Source: Symmachiella dynata (GTDB lineage: Bacteria; Planctomycetota; Planctomycetia; Planctomycetales; Planctomycetaceae). From it: a stretch of 64,000 nt of DNA. Position numbers and translations under genes: made by a program. Location of the stretch: the NCBI RefSeq assembly GCF_007747995.1, contig NZ_CP036276.1, forward strand, positions 5,942,001 to 6,006,000. Direction: 5' to 3'. A model generated the notes under the pieces. That model searched no databases, had not been told where the DNA came from, and saw only the letters and a list, made by a program, of their open reading frames with translations. Of the stretch, positions 55,458-64,000 are shown piece after piece (the first letter of the stretch is position 1; every line of letters starts with the position of its first letter).

Positions 55458-56939
55458 TTACCAGCCTTGGTTGCGGTGGCCGAAGTTTTCCCAGCGGCTG
55501 AGGATGACTTTTTGTTGGGTGAAGAACTGCACTCCCTCGCTCCCCTGCATGTGCAAATCGCCGAAGAAAGAACCGTGCCAGCCGTTGAAGGGGAACAGCG
55601 CAGTTGGGGCGGGGACGCCGACGTTGATGCCGACCATGCCGCAGTTCACGCGTGAGGCAAATTCGCGGGCGGCGTTTCCGTTCGACGTGAAGATGACTGC
55701 TCCGTTGCCGAATTGACTGCGATTGGCGAGCTGAATCGCCTCTTCGAGTTGATCGACCCGTTCCACCGCCAGCACCGGGCCGAAGACTTCTTGTTGCAGC
55801 AGATTCGTTTCCGGCGGGGCGTGCTCGATGATCGTCGGTCCAACGAAAAAACCTCCCGGTGCATCGGCAACTTGTGTGCCACGGCCATCGACGGTCACTG
55901 TACCGCCCCCCGCTTCGGCGTGATCGATAGCGGCTTGAATCCGCGATTGTGCTTCGGGGCTGACGACCGGTCCCATTTCCGTTTCGCCGACGATGTCGGT
56001 CCGTCCCACTTTGACGGCAGCGGTGAGTTCGTTGAGGCAGTCAAGGTGCTTGGTAATTCGAGCCCCGACACCAACGAGAACCGAGCTGGCCATGCAACGC
56101 TGGCCCGCGCAGCCGAAGGATGATCCGATCACGGCCCGTGCAACGGCCTGCGGGTCGGCATCGGGCAGGACGACTGTAAAATTCTTTGCCCCGCCTCCCG
56201 CTTGGCATCGTTTGTTGTGTGAGGTGGCCAGTTGATAAACGTCGCGGGCGACTGCGGAGGAGCCGACGAAACTAATGGCGGCGATTTGCGGATGCGTCGC
56301 CAAGGCTTCGACGACTTCACGTCCGCCATGCACGAGATTGAACACGCCGGGAGGCAACCCCGCTTCGAGCAGCAATTCCGCCAGTCGTTGCGCAGCCAGC
56401 GGGACGCGTTCGGACGGTTTGAGGATGAACGTGTTTCCGCAGACCAGTGCGATCGGAAAGATCCACATCGGCACCATCACCGGGAAATTAAACGGCGAAA
56501 TCCCCGCACAGACGCCGAGCGGTTGTCGGATGGTTTTACCGTCTAAATGCCCGGCGACATTTTCGAGGCATTGCCCCATCAATAGCGACGGCCCGCCGCA
56601 GGCGAATTCGACGACCTCCATTCCCCGTTGCACTTCGCCGCGCGCTTCGTCGAGCGTTTTGCCGTTTTCCAACGAGACAAGTTGCGCGAGTTGTTCAAAG
56701 TCTCGTTTGAGCAGTTCGTGAAAGCGAAAAAACAAACGCGCCCGTTCTAAGGGAGGCGTCGCACTCCATGAGGGAAACGCGGCGGCGGCCGCTTCGGCAG
56801 CACGGTCGACGATCGCGGGCCCTTGCAGCGGCGTCTGCGTCAGTTCGATTCCCAGCGACGGATTCCAAACGGGGACCGATTGCTCCCCATCGGCGTCACT
56901 CCACGTTTCGGCAATCAAGTTTCGGACCGCGTAGGACAT
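55458..56939 (-). CDS. mmsA: CoA-acylating methylmalonate-semialdehyde dehydrogenase
   Basis: A 493-residue aldehyde dehydrogenase of the MmsA/IolA type, converting (methyl)malonate semialdehyde to propionyl- or acetyl-CoA in valine or inositol breakdown. FNFPVMVPMWIFPIALVCGN and GGAKNFTVVLPDAD are MMSDH hallmarks, and GCAGQRCMASSV contains the catalytic Cys. The ATG at 56939 (MSYAVRN) is preferred, with GCAGGA upstream; another lies 21 bases earlier. No partner genes of the pathway are adjacent. Confidence 0.92.
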   Translation of the reverse strand: MSYAVRNLIAETWSDADGEQSVPVWNPSLGIELTQTPLQGPAIVDRAAEAAAAAFPSWSATPPLERARLFFRFHELLKRDFEQLAQLVSLENGKTLDEARGEVQRGMEVVEFACGGPSLLMGQCLENVAGHLDGKTIRQPLGVCAGISPFNFPVMVPMWIFPIALVCGNTFILKPSERVPLAAQRLAELLLEAGLPPGVFNLVHGGREVVEALATHPQIAAISFVGSSAVARDVYQLATSHNKRCQAGGGAKNFTVVLPDADPQAVARAVIGSSFGCAGQRCMASSVLVGVGARITKHLDCLNELTAAVKVGRTDIVGETEMGPVVSPEAQSRIQAAIDHAEAGGGTVTVDGRGTQVADAPGGFFVGPTIIEHAPPETNLLQQEVFGPVLAVERVDQLEEAIQLANRSQFGNGAVIFTSNGNAAREFASRVNCGMVGINVGVPAPTALFPFNGWHGSFFGDLHMQGSEGVQFFTQQKVILSRWENFGHRNQGW

Positions 56940-57006
56940 TGATAATTCATCCTGCTGCAAGACTCAAGAAATGCTCGTGAAGCCGGGGACCACAGGCGAC
57001 TCGACT

Positions 57007-58065
57007 CTATTTCCGCGTTTTGTAGGTTGCCGGTTTGCCATCCCGGCCGATTTGCACGGTATAACTTTCACCATCCGGAGCGATCGTGGCTTTGACGAAT
57101 GTGCCGTCGCAGTGGTCGGAGGTTTCTGCGGAGTTGGCGATGAATTCCGGCGGCGTTTGGTCTTCTGCGGCGACCTTAATATTGCGGTGCAGCTGATAGA
57201 GCGCCTGTAGCGATTTCACGCCTCGCAACGTTTTCAAGGTGTTGGGATGCCCCCCCTTGACCGGGCCGTTGCACATGACAGCTACGATCGGATCGACGGC
57301 GTGCACCAGAACAGGATTGTTGCTGACCGGCAGGCCGTGGTGCGTGACCATGAACAGGTCGACTTGACCAATCGGGTTGTTGGGTGTCACCAATTTTGCT
57401 TCGACATTCCACGTCAAGTCACCGCAGCAGAGGAATTTGAAGTCGCCGAAACTCAGCAGAAAACTCAAACTGGCGGCGTTGTCGCTTTTGTCGCGTGGTT
57501 TGGGTTCGTTTGTTTTTGCAAACGGGTTGGGCGGACCGTCGTTGGGAATCACTTCGCGACTAGCGGTGATGATCTTAACCGCCAGCGGCGTCTGACCCGA
57601 CTTGAGCGGCAAGCTGTCGCCGGCGGCGAGTGCTTTGGATTCGTTTTGGGACGCAGCGCGATAAAAGCCGATCCGTTCTTCGAAATTTGGATCCTCCGCC
57701 AAGGTTTCGGGAATGCCGCGGTCCCAGAAGTTTTTGATTTCAATTTCCGACGCCAGCGACGCATGATTGCCGAAGTGGTCCAAATGCCAATGTGTGACCG
57801 CAGCGTGGTCAAGGTGGTTTAAGTGTGCTTCATCACGTAGGACTTTGAGAATGCGATCGCGATCGCGGCCGTTGTTGTCGGGATATCCCGAGTCGATTAG
57901 TAACGATTCACCCGCGGGAGTGACAAACAGCGTAGCAGCGCCTCCTTCGACATCGATGAAATAGATCGTCAATGGCCCCTCGGCAGCGATGGCCGGCGGC
58001 GCGGCTGCGGAAACAAGCAAGGTGGCGATGACGGTGCTGATCGCAAAAAAGAGTTTCTCGCGCAT
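57007..58065 (-). CDS. Secreted metallo-beta-lactamase-fold hydrolase (ComEC/Rec2-like)
   Basis: A 352-residue exported protein (signal peptide about 1-27, ending AIAAE). It starts TIYFIDVEGGAATLFVTPAGESLLIDSGY and has the metal motif THWHLDHFGNH (about 111-121), SLSFLLSFGDFKFLCCGDL and VTHHGLPVSNN, which is the ComEC C-terminal-domain branch of the MBL fold. Substrate unknown. Confidence 0.85.
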   Translation of the reverse strand: MREKLFFAISTVIATLLVSAAAPPAIAAEGPLTIYFIDVEGGAATLFVTPAGESLLIDSGYPDNNGRDRDRILKVLRDEAHLNHLDHAAVTHWHLDHFGNHASLASEIEIKNFWDRGIPETLAEDPNFEERIGFYRAASQNESKALAAGDSLPLKSGQTPLAVKIITASREVIPNDGPPNPFAKTNEPKPRDKSDNAASLSFLLSFGDFKFLCCGDLTWNVEAKLVTPNNPIGQVDLFMVTHHGLPVSNNPVLVHAVDPIVAVMCNGPVKGGHPNTLKTLRGVKSLQALYQLHRNIKVAAEDQTPPEFIANSAETSDHCDGTFVKATIAPDGESYTVQIGRDGKPATYKTRK

Positions 58066-58108
58066 GGTATTTTCTCGTTGAGATAAGGAGTGAGTCGAAA
58101 GTGGTTCG

Positions 58109-59395
58109 TTATCGTTTCCGGCGGCGTTTGCCGGGGTCTTTTTTGTGCGGCTTCGATTCCGGTTGTTCCGGGGGAGCGGGTGGCGGTGTTTTTTCCTCGC
58201 CGGCCATGTCAGGGGGGATCGTGTTGTGCATCATGTCACTTGCGGATTTGGCTTTGATGTTGGCGAATTTCTCTTCGGAGAACGCTTTGAGTTCCGTATT
58301 GAATATCTTGACCAAAGCATGCAAACAACTGGCCACGGTGGGACCGACGAAGATGCCCCACAACCCCATTGCTTGCAGGCCTCCCAACACGCTAACAAAG
58401 GCCAATAGGGGATGCAGTTTGGCATCGCTATGCAAGACATAGGTGCGGATGATGTTATCCAGCGTGCCAATGAAAATTGTGCCGTAAGCGGTCACAAACA
58501 GCGCGCTGCCCCAATGACCGTCGGCCGCCAACCAGATTGCCACCGGAGCCCACACCAACCACGTGCCGATCAGTGGGATCATGGCGGTCAAGGTGCAGAC
58601 AATGCTCAACAAGAAAAAATGGCCGACGAAAAAATAGAGGACCGCCGCCGTGGCGATTCCCTGCCCCAATGCGGCTGCGAATGTCGCTAAAACGACTGCG
58701 CGGATCACTTTGTTAAAACGGTGCAGGAGTTGTTGTTGGTAGTCCTGATTGACGGGAATCAATTCTCGTGTCGCTGCGAGCAACACCGGACCATCGGCTA
58801 GAAAATAGAACAGCCCGATAATAAACATCAATCCGCCGACAATGCCCGAGACGATCCGGCCCACGATGCCGAAGGTGGAAGCTGCAAATCCCATCGTCCG
58901 CTCTGCGACACGGTCGAGCGCAGCTTTGGTATTGGCGCGGATGTTGGTCTCGACTTGTTCGTGAAACCGAGCACGACGAGCTTTCCATTCGTCGAGTTGA
59001 TCTTTGTCGGTGGGTGGAGGACTGAAGCGGTCATAGACGCTGTCGATGATTTCGTCGGCGTCGAACCGTTCGCGAAATTTCCCATAGGCCGGTTTCCATT
59101 GCGCCGGCTCCAGCCGCTCCTGCGCGAAGGCATATAACTCGGCCGTTGCGATCACCGTGCCGGTTGCTAAGGGCACGAAAATGATTGCCAGAATCGCCGC
59201 GGTTGTTAGTCCGGCTGCCCAATGGGTCTTGTCGTTGGTTCGGGTTAGGAAATAGCGAAACATCGGTTGGCAGAGCAACGCCACGACACCGGCCAAAAAG
59301 AGCGGCAGCAAGAACGGAGCGATCACCTGAAAAAAGGTGATGCCAAGAAAGACGATCAACACCGTCAGCACAATGAGCGATACGAGCCGCGCCAT
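58109..59395 (-). CDS. AI-2E/PerM-family membrane transporter
   Basis: A 428-residue protein with about eight hydrophobic segments. The blocks FLLPLFLAGVVALLCQPMF near the N terminus and LVWAPVAIWLAADGHWGSAL plus VSVLGGLQAMGLWGIFVGP near the C terminus match the family (AI-2 exporter TqsA, PerM). A hydrophilic loop (about 120-150) and a Pro/Lys/Arg-rich C-terminal tail are family-variable. The ATG at 59395 gives the usual MARLVSLIVL start; a GTG 30 bases upstream is possible. Confidence 0.87.
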   Translation of the reverse strand: MARLVSLIVLTVLIVFLGITFFQVIAPFLLPLFLAGVVALLCQPMFRYFLTRTNDKTHWAAGLTTAAILAIIFVPLATGTVIATAELYAFAQERLEPAQWKPAYGKFRERFDADEIIDSVYDRFSPPPTDKDQLDEWKARRARFHEQVETNIRANTKAALDRVAERTMGFAASTFGIVGRIVSGIVGGLMFIIGLFYFLADGPVLLAATRELIPVNQDYQQQLLHRFNKVIRAVVLATFAAALGQGIATAAVLYFFVGHFFLLSIVCTLTAMIPLIGTWLVWAPVAIWLAADGHWGSALFVTAYGTIFIGTLDNIIRTYVLHSDAKLHPLLAFVSVLGGLQAMGLWGIFVGPTVASCLHALVKIFNTELKAFSEEKFANIKAKSASDMMHNTIPPDMAGEEKTPPPAPPEQPESKPHKKDPGKRRRKR

Positions 59396-59551
59396 GGAGA
59401 GTTGCCTAGCTAGGAAGTGAAACACCGGCCTGCGGCTGAGCCGCGAAAATGTGGTTCAATTAGTGTAACCAATTTCTCGGTGCGGCGCAATATGCTGCGC
59501 GACGTTACGGCTGATGGAATGATTCCCCCTGATAAAGCGAAGGCTGCTCAG

Positions 59552-59580
59552 CACTGCTGGACAAGCCAGCAGTGACACCC
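59552..59580. repeat. Single REP-like hairpin
   Basis: CACTGCTGG-N5-CCAGCAGTG followed by ACACCC. Read on the minus strand it has the GGGTGT foot then the hairpin, as in the 76-bp elements, so it seems a related single unit. Confidence 0.55.
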
Positions 59581-59590
59581 GATTTGCCAT

Positions 59591-61075
59591 TCAATCGACT
59601 GCTAAGGCTTCGTTGAAACGGGCAATCAGGTCTTCAGGTGGTTCCAGCCCGACGGAGACGCGCAGCAGGTAGCGGGAGACGCCGCAGTCTTCGGCGAAAT
59701 CGAGTTCGCCGTAATGCGCTAGGATTGTATAGGGACAGACGAGCGTGTAGTTCGTTCCCAGGTTGGGTCCCTTGCAGACGCGCAGAGCATCGAAGACGCG
59801 GGGAGCGCGTTTCGCCGGTTCGGCGAATTCGACCGACAACAGCCCGCCGTATCCCCCGTCTCGTTTTCGAAACGCCCTGTATCGCTGTGGCGTTTGGAAT
59901 TTGGGGTAATTCACAGCCGTAACGCGAGGATGCTGCAACAGATGATCGGCCAATTGTTCGGCGTTGTGATTGATCTGCCGGACACGCGCTTCGAAATCGC
60001 GGGAATTTTCCTCCAGGACCAGCGCATCCTCACACCACAGCAAATCATCCTCTTGGCTGAGAGCTGTTTTCAGTTCGTTGTAAAACGGGCCATTGGCATT
60101 GAGCACAACCGAACCGGCTGTGACGTCACCGGCGCCGGAGAAGAATTTGGTCAAACTGGAACAGACAGCGTCGGCCGCCGAGAGGACATCGGCATTGACG
60201 GATGTGGCGACAGTGTCGTCGACGACCAGCGGGCAACGGTGGGCACGCGCCAGTTCCGCCAGCCGCGCCAGGTCGGGGCTTTTCAATAACGGATTCGAGG
60301 GAAATTCGGTGTAAATCCCGCTGATCGGCTCGGCCGCCAAAACCTCAGCCAGCTGATCCAAGTCTGCGGATTCTCCGTGTGGATAAAAATGCACGCCCGT
60401 GCCGCAGGTTTTTTGGATTTTGAGCGTATCGACGTAAGGAAAGCCGAACTGCGCGCACTTGCGATCCGGAAAAGTCGCTTCCAACGCGCGATAGAGCGAG
60501 AATATCGCATTCATTCCGCTGGGAAAGAGAAACACATCCTCCACAGTGGCGCTGGCAGCATCGGCGATGCGTTGCCGGAGAATTTGTTTTGCCGCCGTCG
60601 CGTCGGGGGCGGTACGGTTTTCAAGACAGGCTTCGGCATGCCGGGAGGAAATCCCTTCACCGAGATGTTGCCAACCTGCTTTGGCGGTGTCGGCAAATTG
60701 TGTCGGAAAGCAGGCCGCTTGGACGCCGTGTCGGCCGAAGTCGCAGAGCCGAGGTTTTTGTCCGGTCTGCTTGGCAAAGAACTCGACGAAACGCTCAGCG
60801 GCGACGACCGACGGAAATGCCAAACAGGATTCATCCGCAGCGGCGAATTTTGCATGACACTCCGCAAACAATTGTTGGCAGAGATGATGGAAGACAAAGC
60901 GGGGGTAGCCATTGTTCAATTGCTCAATGACGCGCGGTGTTTTCTCTTCATAACCAATATTGTCAGCCCATGTCGGCAAACAGACAGAGACGGCGTGCGG
61001 AGAATCGGGGATCGGTCGCCCCAGATCAGCGGCGTTGCACAACGGAGTTTCGAATAATGGATCAAGCACGTTCAT
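59591..61075 (-). CDS. Fungal-type cystathionine gamma-synthase homologue (PLP enzyme)
   Basis: A 494-residue Cys/Met-metabolism PLP enzyme. The C-terminal catalytic part (about 150-490) has FPSGMNAIFSLYRAL, VVDDTVAT with the PLP-binding Asp286, and SSLTKFFSGAGDV with Lys310 as Schiff-base Lys. The extra N-terminal region (about 1-145) has PDSPHAVSVCLPTWADNIGY and NGYPRFVFH, which I recall from fungal cystathionine gamma-synthases (yeast STR2, Neurospora met-7) rather than bacterial MetB (about 390 residues). Likely role: joining a homoserine ester with cysteine; not proven. Confidence 0.8.
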   Translation of the reverse strand: MNVLDPLFETPLCNAADLGRPIPDSPHAVSVCLPTWADNIGYEEKTPRVIEQLNNGYPRFVFHHLCQQLFAECHAKFAAADESCLAFPSVVAAERFVEFFAKQTGQKPRLCDFGRHGVQAACFPTQFADTAKAGWQHLGEGISSRHAEACLENRTAPDATAAKQILRQRIADAASATVEDVFLFPSGMNAIFSLYRALEATFPDRKCAQFGFPYVDTLKIQKTCGTGVHFYPHGESADLDQLAEVLAAEPISGIYTEFPSNPLLKSPDLARLAELARAHRCPLVVDDTVATSVNADVLSAADAVCSSLTKFFSGAGDVTAGSVVLNANGPFYNELKTALSQEDDLLWCEDALVLEENSRDFEARVRQINHNAEQLADHLLQHPRVTAVNYPKFQTPQRYRAFRKRDGGYGGLLSVEFAEPAKRAPRVFDALRVCKGPNLGTNYTLVCPYTILAHYGELDFAEDCGVSRYLLRVSVGLEPPEDLIARFNEALAVD

Positions 61076-61141
61076 GTTCAGCGGAGGGGACTGTCCCGCG
61101 GAAAATCCGGGGGTGGGGAATAATAGAGGAGAGAAATTGCG

Positions 61142-62068
61142 TTAGCGAGAGGTCAATTCACCGTAGACGAACTCAATATTTTCCGTCCGTTCTCGGACAT
61201 CAACGCCTGTCCATTCTTGATAAAAGGGCAGTTCGATATCGGCTTTGATCTCATCCAGCGATTTGCCATCGTCGATCGCCTGTTGAATGGTTTCGCGCAA
61301 TTCAACGAAGTAACGTTTTTGCAGGGGAACCAGTTTTTCGTCACCCACTTCTCCGTGGCCGGGGGCGACGGTTTTGATGGGGAGCGTTTGGATTTCCGTG
61401 AGCACGCCGACCCAACTGGCCGTGTTGCTATCACCGGTGTAATTGAAGGCTCCGTTTACGACGGCGTCGCCGCTGAATAGGATCCCCTGTTTCGGCAACC
61501 AGGCCACCGCGTCGCCGGCGGTGTGGGCATGACCGAAATGCAACAATTCCACCCGCTGTGTGCCATCGTCAATCACCATTTTACGGGGGAACAGCAACGT
61601 AGGTTTTTCATAGTTGAGCGGGCCGTATTCTTCGGGTTTGCTTTGTTGCGACTTACGAAATCCGTCAAGACCCTTGGTGTCGAATAACAGTTGGCTATTC
61701 TCCGAAGCGATAGCGGTCGCCCCCTGGGCGGTATAGATCATGTTGCCGTCCGCGTGATCGCCGTGGTAATGGGTGTCGAAGACGTAACGGATCGGTTTGC
61801 CCGTATGTTTTTTGATCAACTTCGCCACTTCGGCCGCCTGATTGGGAAAGTTGGCATCGATGACCAGCACGAAGTCTTTGAATTCGACCCAACCTTGATT
61901 GCAGCCCAGAAAGACCGGTTCGGTTTGCGATTTGCGGAAAAAGACGCCGGGCGCCAATTCCGTGATTGTGGTTTCATTCGGTGAAAACCACCCGGCGGCG
62001 TACCCCCCGGCGGACGTCACGACCAGCGTCGTCAACAGCGCGATCCATCCGCGTCGTGAGTATTTCAT
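61142..62068 (-). CDS. Exported MBL-fold metallo-hydrolase
   Basis: A 308-residue protein with an N-terminal signal or anchor (about 8-25, ALLTTLVVTSAGGYAAGW). The metal site is THYHGDHADGN (about 108-118), the downstream HTAGDAVAWLP and the C-terminal GHGEV block. This is the glyoxalase II/class B lactamase-like branch; substrate unknown. The ATG at 62068 is chosen because the longer frame runs back through the REP pair at 62105. Confidence 0.82.
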   Translation of the reverse strand: MKYSRRGWIALLTTLVVTSAGGYAAGWFSPNETTITELAPGVFFRKSQTEPVFLGCNQGWVEFKDFVLVIDANFPNQAAEVAKLIKKHTGKPIRYVFDTHYHGDHADGNMIYTAQGATAIASENSQLLFDTKGLDGFRKSQQSKPEEYGPLNYEKPTLLFPRKMVIDDGTQRVELLHFGHAHTAGDAVAWLPKQGILFSGDAVVNGAFNYTGDSNTASWVGVLTEIQTLPIKTVAPGHGEVGDEKLVPLQKRYFVELRETIQQAIDDGKSLDEIKADIELPFYQEWTGVDVRERTENIEFVYGELTSR

Positions 62069-62104
62069 AGGTTGTTGCGCCTTAATGATTTCGCGATTGT
62101 ATGG

Positions 62105-62180
62105 GTAGGTCATGCTGTGCATGACGAATCGGGTAGCGTTGAGCGTTTGTTTTAGCAACGTCATGCACAGCATGACCTAC
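62105..62180. repeat. 76-bp GTAG-footed paired REP (BIME-like) element
   Basis: Perfect 22-bp inverted arms (62105-62126, 62159-62180) flank a 32-bp centre. Each arm is GTAG followed by the hairpin GTCATG-CTGTG-CATGAC. A GTAG foot plus hairpin is the classic REP pattern. Confidence 0.8.
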
Positions 62181-62329
62181 GAAAGGGGAAGTATAACGTC
62201 AAATGGCGTGCGAACGCGAGTAACCCCAGGCACTCCAAAACCCATAAAGGGTTGCCGATATTTACCACGTTACGGTACGATGCTTCCGTCGTTAATTTGC
62301 AAAAACCCAGATTTCACCAGGATTTTTGT

Positions 62330-63700
62330 ATGGCCCCTGTTCGTTGCCCCGGTCCGGTCAATCGCCGCGAATTCTTGCGTATTGGATCGCTTGCGCTGGG
62401 GGGAGCGACATTATCAGAAATTTCCGCCGGGCGCGCGGCGGCGGGAACGTTGAACAGCGACACGTCGGTTATTTTGTGCTATCTGCACGGCGGTCCGTCG
62501 CAACTGGAAACCTACGACCTCAAGCCGCATGCGCCGGTGGAAACACGCAGCGTCTTCTCGCCGATTTCCACATCGGTGCCGGGGATGGATATCTGCGAAC
62601 ACTTTCCGCTACAGGCGAAGATCGCGGATAAGTTTTCGATCGTCCGCTCGCTGAACCATGACGTCGGGATTCACAGTGACGGGGGCATTATTGTTTGCAC
62701 CGGCAAACGTCCGGCGGTCCTCGATCCCACGTCGCAATCCAAAAGCGAACATCCCGACATCGGCAGTATTGTCAGCCGCGTACGGGGCGGGCATCGCTCG
62801 GGGATGCCGCAATATGTGGCGACACCCTCATCGTTTTATTTCACGCGGCCGACCTACTTGGGTGTTGCGCAACAACCCTTCGTCGTCGGTAATCCTGCCG
62901 CCAAGAGCTATGCCCCGCCCGAATTGAAGATCGCGCCGCAACTCCAAGAACGGGGGCTGGATGACCGCAAGGCACTGCTAGCGCAGTTTGATCGATTTCG
63001 CAGTGACTTGGATCTCAACGAGGCGCTGGCCGGGACGGACGCGTTTCGCCAACACGCCTTCAACATGCTGACCACTCCGCAAGTCGCCGAGGCCTTCGAC
63101 ATCAATCAGGAACCCGACAAGCTTCGCGATCAATACGGCCGCAATATGTGGGGCCAATCGTTTTTGCTGGCGCGGCGTCTGGCCGAAGCGGGGACAGGGG
63201 TCGTGAGCCTGATGATGAACTCGCCAAAGAGCGGCGAGGAATTCACGAACTGGGACGACCATCCCGGCAATGCCGGCCGCCCGGGACATTTTGCGACCTT
63301 CATGCGGACACGCTTGCCCTATCTGGACCAAGCGTTGACGACGATGATCGAAGACATTTGGGACCGGGGTTTGAATCGCCGGATCATGGTTGTGGTGGTC
63401 GGCGAATTTGGCCGCACACCACGGATTCGCAAGGGAGCACCGAATGACTCCGTTGGCCGCGATCATTGGCCCAATGCCTATTCGGCGTTGATCTCAGGCG
63501 GTGATTTGCAAATGGGACGCGTTATCGGAGCCACTGACAGCAAGGCCGCCTATCCGGTCGAGTCGCCGCATTCGCCGCAAGATTTGTTGGCGACCGTTTA
63601 TCGGCATTTGGGCGTTGATTATACGCAGCAGTTCGTCGACTATGGAGGACGCCCGATATCCATTTTGCCGTTCGGCGAACCGATCGCGGGATTACTTTGA
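62330..63700 (+). CDS. DUF1501 protein with Tat-type signal
   Basis: A 456-residue exported protein. The N terminus carries a Tat-like motif (RREFLRIGSLALGG, about 12-25). The DUF1501 blocks are LCYLHGGPSQLETYDLKP, MDICEHFPLQAKIADKFSIVRSL, and VVVVGEFGRTPRIRKGAPNDSVGRDHW (sulfatase-like alkaline-phosphatase superfamily). DUF1501 genes in planctomycetes usually pair with PSCyt1/DUF1549-DUF1553 genes; the direction here leads into a second DUF1501 gene. AGGA precedes ATG 62330. Confidence 0.9.
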   Translation: MAPVRCPGPVNRREFLRIGSLALGGATLSEISAGRAAAGTLNSDTSVILCYLHGGPSQLETYDLKPHAPVETRSVFSPISTSVPGMDICEHFPLQAKIADKFSIVRSLNHDVGIHSDGGIIVCTGKRPAVLDPTSQSKSEHPDIGSIVSRVRGGHRSGMPQYVATPSSFYFTRPTYLGVAQQPFVVGNPAAKSYAPPELKIAPQLQERGLDDRKALLAQFDRFRSDLDLNEALAGTDAFRQHAFNMLTTPQVAEAFDINQEPDKLRDQYGRNMWGQSFLLARRLAEAGTGVVSLMMNSPKSGEEFTNWDDHPGNAGRPGHFATFMRTRLPYLDQALTTMIEDIWDRGLNRRIMVVVVGEFGRTPRIRKGAPNDSVGRDHWPNAYSALISGGDLQMGRVIGATDSKAAYPVESPHSPQDLLATVYRHLGVDYTQQFVDYGGRPISILPFGEPIAGLL

Positions 63701-63731
63701 GTTTGCGGCGACACGTTTCAGGAGTGATCTC

Positions 63732-64000
63732 ATGCTGACTCCGGCCCATTGGAAATCGATGTTAACACGGCGGCATTTTTTTGGCCGTTCCGCCAGCGGC
63801 ATCGGCGTGGCGGCTTTAGCGTCGCTGCTGAATGAATCCCCCACTGCTCAAGCGGCCGAGGGAGGGGGATTGCCGGGGTTTCCTAATTTCGCCCCGCGCG
63901 CGAAACGGGTGATCTATTTGTTCCAATCGGGTGGTCCCTCGCAGATGGACCTGTTCGATCACAAGCCAAACTTGGGCGAACTCCGCGGCACCGATTTGCC
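63732..64000 (+). CDS. DUF1501 protein, 3' end beyond the window
   Basis: The first 89 codons are present. It starts at an ATG after CAGGAGT, has the Tat-like RRHFFGRSASGIG (about 19-31), and enters the DUF1501 block RVIYLFQSGGPSQMDLFDHK. It lies 31 bases after the preceding DUF1501 gene, so both are probably one operon. Confidence 0.85.
   Translation, partial: MLTPAHWKSMLTRRHFFGRSASGIGVAALASLLNESPTAQAAEGGGLPGFPNFAPRAKRVIYLFQSGGPSQMDLFDHKPNLGELRGTDL

Noticed and set aside
62105-62180. Intrinsic terminator
   Set aside because: Paired GTAG-footed hairpins and no T-run; better explained as a REP pair.

Overview
The window reads as chromosomal DNA of a planctomycete (Planctomycetota), inferred from gene content rather than from any marker gene. 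Seen here are tandem Tat-exported DUF1501 proteins, a DUF1080-ThuA fusion, a secreted Asp-box sialidase, a zinc-ribbon membrane protein, scattered short operons on both strands, an orphan mraZ far from other division genes, and an outer-membrane/lipid A set (ompH, lpxC, lpxA). Start codons are often GTG or TTG. I saw no prophage, integrase, transposase, CRISPR array, rRNA or tRNA gene. Base composition and gene style look uniform, so this is mostly core chromosome with many small palindromic repeats between genes.

Layout. 0-6.5 kb: sialidase, zinc-ribbon membrane protein, tatC with a large insert, a dksA-type gene coupled to lspA, and a Bcp-type peroxiredoxin. 6.6-10.5 kb (minus): an envelope operon ompH > lpxC > lpxA > Gfo/Idh oxidoreductase, the last two overlapping by ATGA. 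11.3-16.7 kb: a TetR regulator, an SGNH hydrolase with internal and C-terminal TPRs, a membrane acyltransferase-like protein and an unknown protein. 16.9-20.6 kb: a DppD-DppF type fused ABC ATPase, a repeat-rich gap, then gatB. 20.7-29.4 kb: secreted and metabolic singletons, moaB, then a flippase-like protein and a GT2 glycosyltransferase overlapping by one base. 29.5-33 kb: a 66-codon gene with a strong Shine-Dalgarno site, mraZ, a groES-like gene and a UMF1-type MFS transporter.

33-42.9 kb: two copies of a 140-150 bp palindromic repeat, thiC with a structured leader that holds a 22-codon ORF, a Kef-type antiporter, DUF1080-ThuA, HdeD, NhaA, and a DUF2752-dehydrogenase pair. 43-46.6 kb: STAS and CheX-like genes (convergent), then a TVP38-type membrane protein overlapping a mercuric-reductase-like flavoprotein. 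46.6-52.1 kb (minus): a probable operon pheA > tpiA > secG > yicC > gmk > rpoZ > coaC. 53-54.9 kb: dnaK. 55.5-62 kb (minus): methylmalonate-semialdehyde dehydrogenase, two metallo-beta-lactamase-fold proteins, an AI-2E family transporter and a fungal-type cystathionine gamma-synthase homologue. 62.3 kb to the end: two DUF1501 genes, the second cut by the window edge.

Most notable: (1) the thiC leader, where a hairpin encloses the Shine-Dalgarno site and start codon of a 22-codon ORF and no TPP riboswitch motif is visible; (2) two TGGG-N7-CCCA palindromes exactly 42 bp apart upstream of mraZ, one lying between the -35 and -10 of a candidate promoter; (3) a family of exactly 76-bp paired-hairpin elements resembling REP/BIME sequences; (4) a GnnA candidate coupled to lpxA; (5) unusual protein architectures (TPR inside SGNH, a histone H1-like tail on PheA, an insert in the first periplasmic loop of TatC). 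Everything was read by eye without database searches; promoter, operator and repeat calls are hypotheses.
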